In this document: positions 11,619 through 22,075 of the stretch, piece by piece
How positions within the stretch are numbered: position 1 is the first letter of the stretch
Layout: each line of letters begins with the position of its first letter
Source of the DNA: Glandiceps talaboti
Lineage: Eukaryota > Hemichordata > Enteropneusta > Spengelidae
NCBI RefSeq assembly: GCF_964340395.1
Contig: NC_135571.1
Location: 9,012,953-9,076,952 of the forward strand
DNA: 64,000 nucleotides
Reading direction: 5' to 3'
Program-made: the position numbers and the translations under genes
The notes under the pieces: generated by a model
Seen by the model: the letters and a program-made list of their open reading frames with translations, nothing else
Database searches by the model: none
Told to the model about the DNA's origin: nothing

Positions 11619-12261
11619 TACTTTACGAACTGTAATAACTGATGGCAATATAGACTTGTGAATGGGAAGTACTAGTCTGTAAGATACAACATCTGTGCCA
11701 CACTATCAGCCAGTACTCATTGATCATTGTTTACAATTGCTGACAACATAATAATCTGCTTTGTATTAGCAAGTATTTTCACAGAACATAGCACATAAGC
11801 TCATCAGCAGTGTGCCCTCTAATTATAGCCAAATTTTGTTGGTGTTGGTCAATCTGATAAAAAAATTGGCAAAAAAACTGTAGCCTGAAATAAGTAGCCG
11901 ACAAAACATTGTTGAATAACTGGTTGTTTTTGCTAGCTAGTGGCCTTTATTTACACAAATGTATGTTGTATATCCCTCAATGTAGATATGGAAAACTCTT
12001 TCGATTTGAACTGGCTAGTGGCCTTTGTTTTATATCCCTGCATATAGATATGCAAAACTTTGTAGATTTGAACTGATGCATAGGCTGCTATATTGATAGA
12101 GACACAAATGAGACAAAGTTTAAATAACCAAGTTGTATTTCAGTAAAAACTATTCTTAGAAATTGAAGTGCAAATAGAAAAGCTGTACTTTCATTGAAAA
12201 AAAATGAATACTTTGATTTGAGAATGAAGTTTTAGTTTTAATAGAAGAGATGTACTTTCAG

Positions 12262-12600
12262 TAAAACTACACTATTTCAGCTATCCTAACTGTAGCCTAC
12301 CTGTAGACTTGAAGGACTAACACTACTACACTATTTCACCTATCCTAACTGTAGCCTACATGTAGTCTCGAATTTGAAGGACTAATGCTACTACACTATT
12401 TCAGCTATCCTAATTGTAGCCTACCTGTAGTCTTGAACTTGAAGGACTAATGCTACTACACTATTTCAGCTATCCAAACTGACATTTTGACTTGCGAAAA
12501 TTCAAAAAATCAAAGTGGCAGATGTAATAGCTGAAGTACTATAGCCTAGTAGCATTACTCTGTCAAGACTACACTACAGGTAGGCTACAGTAGACATGTT
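12262..12600. repeat. about 60-66 bp imperfect tandem repeat with an inverted copy
   Basis: Three to four units containing CTACACTATTTCAGCTATCC and TGTAGCCTACCTGTAG lie at 12262-12480. An inverted, partly matching copy (TACAGGTAGGCTACA and flanking words) follows at about 12520-12595, so the block can fold back on itself. Confidence 0.8.
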
Positions 12601-13094
12601 TAATACATAATAGCATTGAAGGATAGGGTTGGTGATTAACATGTCAGATTAATTGTGGTTTACATAGGTTACAATGTACAAGCAGTTCAAAGTGTTTACT
12701 ATTGATTTAGTTCTCAGTCTACCTTAGTCGATGATCCTCATCAGAATGACAAATTCCATAGTTACAGTTGCCCCACTATGTGGTGGTATACTCTTCGGGA
12801 TGACAAATTCTATAGTTATAACTGACCACTAGGTGGCAGTATACTCAGCCGATTGTAGATGTTAGGGTAATTCAATGCCTCTCAGTGGTCAGCTGTAACT
12901 ATGGAATTCATCATTCTGATTAGGATCAAAAGACAGATCAAAATCTTTGACCTGCTTTATAAGCTATATAAATCATTTAAGCTACTAAGCTGATTACTAT
13001 TTTTAGTCACAATTAATTTTCTTAACATTGGAAGGAAGGCATTTGAATTTAAAAAAAAAAAAATCAAAATCTGTGCTCTTGTCCTAGTTCTGTT

Positions 13095-13335
13095 AACCTG
13101 GCGATTTTTGCTAAATACCTATTTTCACTTATTTTGCTGGAAAACAAAGGTGCAAAATGAGTAGTGACTAAAATGCCTTCTTGTACATAACAACACAATA
13201 TACCAGTCTGGTCATTAGTAAAAATAAGAAGCGACTCAAATACCTTCTTGTACAATATACCAGTCTGGTAATTAGTAAAAATAAGTCTTTGAGAACTAGC
13301 TGAAGACTCTAAAATCACAAAATTTTTCTAGTGGT
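13095..13335 (+). repeat. dispersed element with about 65-bp internal tandem units (copy 1)
   Basis: Contains CTTATTTTGCTGGAAAACAA, then repeats of AGTGACTAAAATGCCTTCTT plus CAGTCTGG and ATTAGTAAAAATAAG, and ends with TTTCTAGTGGTAGAAATATC. The same order recurs at 25230-25625 (four units) and inverted at about 53640-53945. Confidence 0.75.
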
Positions 13336-14654
13336 AGAAATATCTAGGTTTACAGTGTATCAGTATGTAAATGTATTTTTTGAGTAAAGTGTCTTGCCAT
13401 GTCCTAAAATACAATGTACAATAACAATTGAGGCTGTAGAGATACATGTAATCTAGATTTCAGTCTTACTATTTCGAGAGATTTTGTAGTTTACTGTTTT
13501 GTACATGAATGTTCTGAATCAAGAATAAAGTTTACAGTTTTACAGATACAAAGTTGTTCTCCAATAATACATAAATTTTGATAACACCTGAGTGCTGGTG
13601 ACTGACACCAATCCTGTTGTGAGGCTACTAGTAATTGAGAAAAATAAACAAAAAGTTGACTACGTGTTCCTTCCCAAAATTTGAGTTTACTTTGTTCTTT
13701 ACCCACAATGCAACACTTGTTACCATGTTTGCACTGCAATATTTACATCCGTGTCTGGTGTACTTGACAGAAAGTCTTGACTGAAAAGAAATGAATAACG
13801 AATTAAAAACATTTGAAGATTATGAGACAAAAAAAATCTCCCAAGGGAATGGTGCCAGTCTAATAATAAATTACAATATTTTATTATTATAAGGCCAAAT
13901 AAAAAAATTTGTTCTGATAACCCGACTGACCTTACAAAAAACATGCCAAGATACCCCGGCACAAACGCTGTAGGTTCGAAATAATTTCCATATGAAAAGA
14001 TACCTTACTTGAGGTGTGAACTGACTGTCAATCGGTGATTGCTCTGACAAATATCACTGTTTGCCCAGGTTTCAATCCCATGGGTTTGTGGGTGTTACAA
14101 ACATTGTGATCTTTTGTTCCACTTGATCGGTAGTTTATTTAGTCTATGGGTGGTCGTAAGCCATTAATTCGGTAACGTGGAATTTGTCTGCGTTCAGGGG
14201 ATTAGCCTAGATACATGGTTTGTGCCGACCAATCCCGCCATGTGTAGTTTAAGCCAACCCTAAATATTGTTTTTAAGTGATGAGAATTTACAAGTTTCCA
14301 TGTAAATTTTCATGCCAAAGTATCTTTGGTCAATTTTCTTATAAATCCCATTCCAATGAAATCGAGTCTTTCAAAATTGCAAGTTAAATTCATACCGTAC
14401 AGTCTGCATATTAAATTATGTTCATCTACTTTGTGTACAGTTGTCTTCATTTATTTCTTTTGGTTCTAATCAAACTACAATCATACAAAATATTGTGACC
14501 AACAAGTGTCTTGTCTTTTTTTAGGGGTGAAGTAATTTCTCAACAACGACAAAAATAGAAATAAATAAAATAAAACCCTGACAGACCTACCCTATTTTCT
14601 AAAGTCATGTTATCAGAAACCAACATTTTATTTTTGCCTTATTATAATTACAAT

Positions 14655-14800
14655 ATTTTCAGGCCAGGGATATCCAAGGTTACCATGGTTTTGACACATC
14701 CTGAGATTGTTGCCAGAAAGCTGCAAGTACAACAGCGGAATCAAGATTATTTAAATTACTTGACAACGAAAACCCTCAACAGTTGTTTCCTAGCTGGTAA
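14655..14800 (+). other. isolated exon-like open segment
   Basis: An open stretch between a pyrimidine-containing acceptor (TATTTTCAG) and a possible donor (CTG|GTAATT) encodes about 47 residues with ordinary amino-acid composition (including HPEIVARKLQVQQRNQDYL). The acceptor and the open frame agree only in one phase, no neighbouring exons were found and the product is not recognised. It could be a lone exon, a decayed one, or chance. Confidence 0.2.
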
Positions 14801-14867
14801 TTACTAAATATTCAAGTAAGTAAGAAGGAGAAGGGACTATGACAGAACCCCATGACACACACTTGCA

Positions 14868-14999
14868 AGTGTGGCATACTTGGGGTATTTGCACTCATTC
14901 TTGCAGTGTTCTCCACGCCTGTACTTTCACCCGCATAGCAAGTGAAAGTGCAGCAGAAAACACTGCAAGTATGATTGCAAATACCCCTGAGTACCCACA
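14868..14999. repeat. imperfect inverted repeat (hairpin of about 60-nt arms)
   Basis: Left arm includes GGGGTATTTGCA and CTTGCAGTGTT; the right arm carries AACACTGCAAG and TGCAAATACCCC; the inner stem is GTACTTTCAC with GTGAAAGTGC. The two strands therefore give similar spurious ORFs. Confidence 0.75.
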
Positions 15000-16080
15000 C
15001 TGGAACTCACATGGCATGGCGTTCTGTTATTATTACATACATTTATCTGAAACGGCAAATTTCTATAACAATCATAAAGCTTGCCGTGATCAAGCAATTT
15101 CATGTGTAGCAGAAGATCACGCCTTCAGTTGCGTATGATTTGCATTCAGGTGTGCACTAATTAATGTTTTTGGTACTGCACTTGGGCAGTGAAAAAACCA
15201 CTAGTATGCGGGCGCATCAGTGCAAGTAATTTCTGGTACATATGTAATAATAATTGTAGTATTAAATCCAAGCCATTATCTATTACATACTGTAGGTCAT
15301 GATTATTTAAATATTTGTGCAGGTCATGGTCACCACAGTTGAATTTCGTAAAATCCAGCACTTAAAGGAGAACGTCACCCAAACGTTTTTAAAAATAAAC
15401 TCTGTTCTGGAGAGTCGTTTCATGATTTCACATCACTTAATTTTAGCTTGGTTGCCAAGACACACCAAATCAAGACTTTTTCACCTCCATTGTCCTTTCA
15501 GTAGAATACGTACCGTTACCTGATGGGTCTTACCACACATGAATATTTATTGGATGAACAATGAATATTCATGACTACATTTGTATGTATCTGAAGGAAT
15601 AAGCTCACAGGGTGAAATTATGAAAGCACTTTCCAGAACCCAAAGTTTATTAAATCAATCAATCAATCAATCAATCAATCGATCGATCAATCTTTATTGC
15701 ATAACAACATGCCATAGCAAGCAAAGTAAAGCCCAGAGGGGTAAAGCATACAAAATAACATACAGAAATAAAGTGAAAAAATTAAAATAATTTTATATGC
15801 TGGAGTGAGAGTGATATTCCCCATGTAATCACAACACTGTGTTACTATGGTAACATTATAAAGAGGACAGTATAGATTGTTATTACACTTCACTGATGCC
15901 ATAGATGCTTTCATTGGCTACAATGGGAACATGTGACAAATCATGTGACATTCTAAATGTTGCCCAATATGTTTTAATTTTGCCCTGTTACATGCTGTGA
16001 TGTTGCCCTGTGACGTCAAATCGAACAGTATAGCCTAATATTATCTATCACATTCTTATACATAAACAGAGTGTTGTTCA

Positions 16081-16284
16081 GCATAGGTTTGTTAGTGTGT
16101 AAGACATAGTGTCAGTATAGGTTTGTTAGTGTGTAAGACATGGTGTCAGCATAGGTTTGTTAGTGTACAAGACGTGGTGTATCAGCATAGGTTTGTTAGT
16201 GTACAAGACATGGTGTCAGCATAGGTTTGTTAGTGTACAAGACATGGTGTCAGCATAGGTTTGTCAGTATGCAAGACACGGTTG
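16081..16284. repeat. 34-bp minisatellite, six units
   Basis: Units begin GCATAGGTTTGTTAGTGT and end GACATGGTGTCA, with small length variation (one unit has GTATCA). Confidence 0.95.
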
Positions 16285-16631
16285 TAAATTATTCAGATAA
16301 AATCTTTATTCCAATTTTTGGGCTTTATATTTGTACACAGGACTTCTTCAGGATACTAAATAAGAACAGAAAAAAATAAAAGTTTAAAGAATATAAACAC
16401 AATAACAAATAAGGTGGCTCTCTCCTGACAGTATATGACACTGTAGCGGTGTTACAATATACTGTTAAAACTTTAAAGAAAAGAAAAAACAGTGAAAACA
16501 TGTTCTGTTCACACTTTCCTTAGTAGGAGATTTCACTAGATTTTCAGTAGAATGTATCAGTTGACTATATGTGAAGAGAGATAGATTGTAGAAAATGAAA
16601 ATGATGACACATGTAGTTACTGGACTAAAAT

Positions 16632-17010
16632 GTTGGCAAAGTTAAACAAACTTTATTGCCAATCTAGCTGATATCAGCTATACTGACTGTGTGATTTATT
16701 GTCTTTTAAGATTTCAACAAATAAAGTACAAACAAAGTTTACTTGTTGATGACATTCTTCTATTGCTATAAAACACTTCAGTTATCCACTGTACTAGCTG
16801 TTACTTTATATGGTGTCAGTCAGAGGTAGTCTGTACTATCCCATAATATTATGTATACCAAATATGGGGCTAGAGTACCCCCTAAGTTGAGTACTATATA
16901 CATTTTGAGTTTAGGTGTAATAAGTGTGTGTGTGCAAAGAGATACTTTGTAGCAGTCATACTTGTTTATTGTTATAAACTTAAAGGGTCCAGTTATAAAC
17001 TATACATGTA
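16632..17010 (+). repeat. diverged duplicate of the TRIM gene 5' flank
   Basis: Matches 21663-22022 in order and orientation, including GATGACATTCTTCTATTG, ATATGGTGTCAGTCAGAGG, AATATTATGTATACCAAATA and AGTGTGTGTGTGCAAAGAGA. The downstream copy ends about 50 bp before the TRIM start codon. No TRIM coding remnant follows this upstream copy; imperfect repeats and the 39-bp satellite do. Confidence 0.9.
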
Positions 17011-17039
17011 TTAGTCATTGACTGAAATTAATCACATTT

Positions 17040-17470
17040 GCTAAGACATGCCAATGAAATGTTATTTCAACCTAGTATAGCACTGAGCTAGCTCTGTGTT
17101 AAATTAACATTGGACTGACTGTGCAGGCATTAACCCTGCTGGTTGCTAAGATATGCTGTGAGGTGTTGGCACTGAGCTAGCCTGCCAGGTGTTAACATAG
17201 GATTGGTGTAGGAATTATTTAACCCTTCCAGTTATGAACACATGTTTGTGAGATGTTAGTGCCATTCTGGTGTTTAAACAACTTGGCACTGAACTAGTCT
17301 GGTGTTAACATAGAGTTGGTGCACGTATTAACCCTTCACGTAAAAAAGATATTGCTAATACTTACTGGTGAGGTGTTAGTGCTAGTCTAGTGTCACTCTT
17401 AGCACTGAGCTAGTCTGGTGTTAATAGAGGGCTGTGCAGACATTAACATTGACACAGTTGTGAAAATCTA
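17040..17470. repeat. degenerate repeats of about 110 bp
   Basis: Three to four imperfect units with GCACTGAGCTAG, TGTTAACATAG and CATTAACCCT words, leading into the 39-bp satellite. Divergence is high, so unit edges are approximate. Confidence 0.55.
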
Positions 17471-17596
17471 TTTTTCCATCATTTTGAGACTTATAATCAG
17501 AATAACATATTTAGAAACATAGTTACACATAGTAGTGAAGTGTTACATCAACCTGTTGTTAGTACTGATGTAGCAGAATGCTAATCTAAGTGAGAA

Positions 17597-19990
17597 AGTA
17601 CTACTTGACTTAGTCTAGTACTATATCTATGGTGTATTGAAAGTACTACTTGACTAGTACTATATCTATGGTGTATTGAAAGTACTACTTGACTAGTACT
17701 ATATCTACATTTGTATGGTGTATTGAAAGTACTACTTGACTAGTACTATATCTATGGTGTATTGAAAGTACTACTTGACTAGTACTATATCTACAGTGTA
17801 TTGAAAGTACTACTTGACTAGTACTATATCTATGGTGTATTGAAAGTACTACTTGACTAGTACTATATCTATGGTGTATTGAAAGTACTACTTGACTAGT
17901 ACTATATCTATGGTGTATTGAAAGTACTACTTGACTATATATCTATGGTGTATTGAAAGTACTACTTGACTAGTACTATATCTATGGTGTATTGAAAGTA
18001 CTACTTGACTAGTACTATATCTACATTTGTATGGTGTATTGAAAGAACTACTTGACTAGTACTATATCTATGGTGTATTGAAAGTACTACTTGACTATAT
18101 ATCTATGGTGTATTGAAAGTACTACTTGACTAGTACTATATCTACATTTGTATGGTGTATTGAAAGTACTACTTGACTAGTACTATATCTATGGTGTATT
18201 GAAAGTACTACTTGACTAGTACTATATCTATGGTGTATTGAAAGTACTACTTGACTATATATCTATGGTGTATTGAAAGTACTACTTGACTAGTACTATG
18301 TCTATGGTGTATTGAAAGTACTACTTGACTAGTACTATATCTATGGTGTATTGAAAGTACTACTTGACTAGTACTATATCTACATTTGTATGGTGTATTG
18401 AAAGTACTACTTGACTAGTACTATATCTATGGTGTATTGAAAGTACTACTTGACTAGTACTATATCTATGGTGTATTGAAAGTACTACTTGACTAGTACT
18501 ATATCTATGGTGTATTGAAAGTACTACTTGACTAGTACTATATCTACAGTGTATTGAAAGTACTACTTGACTAGTACTATATCTATGGCGTATTGAAAGT
18601 ACTACTTGACTAATACTATATCTATGGCGTATTGAAAGTACTACTTGACTAGTACTATATCTATGGTGTATTGAAAGTACTACTTGACTAATACTATATC
18701 TATGGCGTATTGAAAGTACTACTTGACTAGTACTATATCTATGGTGTATTGAAAGTACTACTTGACTAATACTATATCTATGGTGTATTGAAAGTACTAC
18801 TTGACTAATACTATATGGTGTATTGAAAGTACTACTTGACTAGTACTATATATATGGTGTATTGAAAGTACTACTTGACTAGTACTATATCTATGGTGTA
18901 TTGAAAGTACTACTTGACTAATACTATATGGTGTATTGAAAGTACTACTTGACTAGTACTATATCTATGGTGTATTGAAAGTACTACTTGACTAGTACTA
19001 TATCTATGGTGTATTGAAAGTACTACTTGACTAGTACTATATCTATGGTGTATTGAAAGTACTACTTGACTAATACTATATGGTGTATTGGAAGTACTAC
19101 TTGACTAGTACTATATCTATGGTGTATTGAAAGTACTACTTGACTAGTACTATATCTATGGTGTATTGAAAGTACTACTTGACTAGTACTATATCTATGG
19201 TATATTGAAAGTACTACTTGACTAGTACTTTATCTATGGTGTATTGAAAGTACTACTTGACTAGTACTATATCTATGGTGTATTGAAAGTACTACTTGAC
19301 TAGTACTATATCTATGGTGTATTGAAAGTACTACTTGACTAGTACTATATCTATGGTGTATTGAAAGTACTACTTGACTAGTAACTATATCTATGGTGTA
19401 TTGAAAGTACTACTTGACTAGTACTTTATCTATGGTGTATTGAAAGTACTACTTGACTAATACTATATGGTGTATTGAAAGTACTACTTGACTAGTACTA
19501 TATCTATGGTGTATTGAAAGTACTACTTGACTAGTACTATATCTATGGTGTATTGAAAGTACTACTTGACTAGTACTATATCTATGGTGTATTGAAAGTA
19601 CTACTTGACTAGTACATATCTATGGTGTATTGAAAGTACTACTTGACTAGTACTATATCTACATTTGTATGGTGTATTGAAAGTACTACTTGACTAGTAC
19701 TATATCTATGGTGTATTGAAAGTACTACTTGACTAGTACTATATCTATGGTGTATTGAAAGTACTACTTGACTAGTACTATATCTATGGTGTATTGAAAG
19801 TACTACTTGACTAGTACTATATCTACAGTGTATTGAAAGTACTACTTGACTAGTACTATATCTATGGTGTATTGAAAGTACTACTTGACTATATATCTAT
19901 GGTGTATTGAAAGTACTACTTGACTAGTACTATGTCTATGGTGTATTGAAAGTACTACTTGACTAGTACTATATCTATGGTGTATTGAAA
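17597..19990. repeat. 39-bp satellite array, about 2.4 kb
   Basis: About 60 tandem units whose core is TGTATTGAAAGTACTACTTG followed by ACTAGTACTATATCTATGG. Recurrent variants are an extra ACATTTGT, a deletion giving TTGACTATATATC, ACAGTG for ATGGTG and TAATACTATATGG. The same variant strings recur in blocks, a sign of higher-order amplification. AGTACTA and TAGTACT lie in each unit as a short inverted pair. Not coding. Confidence 0.97.
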
Positions 19991-20235
19991 TTATACATAC
20001 ATCTAGAAGATATCGGACATACATATATTATACAGTAAAAACTGTTTTCTGACAAATTTATATTTGATTGATTGGGTGATCATGTATTGTGTTTATTTTG
20101 CACTCAACTTAAATGATAAACTTGATTATAATTCTGTATTTTTATGGACCAACTTTAATCAACAAACTTTATAATTACCAGAATTGATAGGTTGAACAAA
20201 ATAAAGTTTGTAACTTGAATGACTGCGTTACTGAG

Positions 20236-20271
<36 letters not shown>

Positions 20272-20337
20272 TGGGGGGGGGGTGCATGTATGTGTGTGTT
20301 ACTGAGCTGTGTATGTATGTATGTATGTATGTATGTA

Positions 20338-20386
<49 letters not shown>

Positions 20387-22075
20387 GGGTGGGTGGTGTG
20401 CACGTGAGGGTGTGAGCATGTGTTGTCTGATTCCACATTCAGCAAAAGTAACCCTGCAAAAAACAAACAAACCCCCCCCCAAAAAAAAAAACCCCAAAAA
20501 ACCAAAAAAACAAAACAAACAAACCATATTTACAAGTAACTTTTAAGTTTTATACAACTGTAGGAGTTTAAAAAGTTAGTGATCCATTCATGCCTAGATT
20601 ATGTTGATGGGGTCAAAGGTTATATTATTATAGAGGAAACCAAGTAAAACTAATTATGCAGTACTCTATTTGTTTACTATTTGTTATAGGTGGAATAATG
20701 TGTATGAATTTAAAGTTGATCAGCCATGGTTGTGTTGTGAAAACAAAAGTTAAAAATCATTTAACACTATTGACGTTGAGGGCGCTACTACATACTGTAC
20801 TGCTGTGCATGCATATGCAGTTAATGTTAAGAGTCAACGCACACACATACATTTTTTTTTTCTTTTCAGCAACTGACAATCCAAAGTATTAAACTTGGAT
20901 TAGCTGTAACTGCAGGTGTTATTTTTTCAATCAGACAACCAACAATATTTTCTCTGAAAATTGTTAGATACAATACATTATACGTATTACTTGGATGTCA
21001 ATTCCATCCATAAATTGTACAGGAACAGGTTGAAATTATGATATCATTGGGGTTACTGATTTTAGGGTGTGGACCCAAAACTAAATTTGATTGGATTTAT
21101 CATACCACATTACTAGGTCTACTGTAACTCAGATGCATTTACCCTCATGGTTGGGGGTGTACAATATTACTAGTAAGTTAGTATTTCTAACAAAATAGTT
21201 TGAAAAAGAAATGTTCACGTTGCAGTTAATATAGCTTTAAAAATATTGAATGGAAAAATAGTTAAAGGGGTATGGGCCAGATAGGAACACCTTTTCTGTG
21301 ATAAAATAGAATAGAATAGAATAGAATAAAACAATAAAATGAAATAGAATAGAAAGAGTAAAAATGTGAAAAATTGCAGATTTTTGTAAATGGCACTTTA
21401 GTTCATTTCATTTAGACAAAATGTAGCAAGAAATTGTATTCATTCAATCTTGTTATCTTAAAGTGTAGCATATTTATTTTTATAAATTTGTTTCTGTGTG
21501 GTTGTATCAAACTGTGTAAATTGGAACATTGATTTTAAAGAATAAAATATTGTAAATTGTTTTTGATAATTTCATGTCATAAAACCAAAACCTTTCTCTT
21601 CTTTAAGATGGCAGCAAATTGTAAATGATTTAATGGCCTTATAGTGCACTATGTGTTCTAAATGTTGGCAAAAGTAAACAAACTTTATTGACAATCGAGC
21701 TGATATCAGCACTGACATTTTGATTTCTGTCTTAAAGATTTCAACAATTAAAGTACAAAGTTTACTTGTTGATGACATTCTTCTATTGGTTATCACTTCA
21801 CTTCAGTTATCCACTGTAGCTGTTACCTTATATGGTGTCAGTCAGAGGTAGTCTGTACTATCCCATAATATTATGTATACCAAATATGGGGGCTAGAGTA
21901 CCCCTAAGTTAAGTACTATATACATTTTGAGTTTAGGTGTAATAAGTGTGTGTGTGCAAAGAGATATATTGAAGCAGGCACAGTTGTTTATTGTTACAAA
22001 CTTAAAGGGTTCAATTATAAACTTACTAAAATGTACTAGTCACACCCAGATTTCTAGAGTGACTACATTATAAAC
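19991..22075. other. TRIM upstream region
   Basis: AT-rich DNA with the compound microsatellite, a short AATAG repeat (about 21305-21355) and, at 21663-22022, the downstream copy of the duplicated flank that immediately precedes the TRIM start codon. No other gene is visible. The promoter should lie here; no motif was convincing enough to name. Confidence 0.5.
20239..20393. repeat. (GT)n and (ATGT)n compound microsatellite
   Basis: GT dinucleotide runs separated by a G-run, ATGT units and further GT. Followed at 20460-20525 by a CAAA/C-run/A-run low-complexity stretch. Confidence 0.97.

Larger units (their letters stand above)
11619..16080. other. intergenic region after XRCC1, no confirmed gene
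   Basis: Holds an imperfect tandem array (12262-12600), a segment of inverted words around CCACTAGGTGGCAG (12720-12930), a dispersed element with internal repeats (13095-13335), one isolated exon-like stretch (14655-14800) and an inverted-repeat hairpin (14868-14999). The rest is AT-rich with no recognisable coding or RNA signal. Confidence 0.55.
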
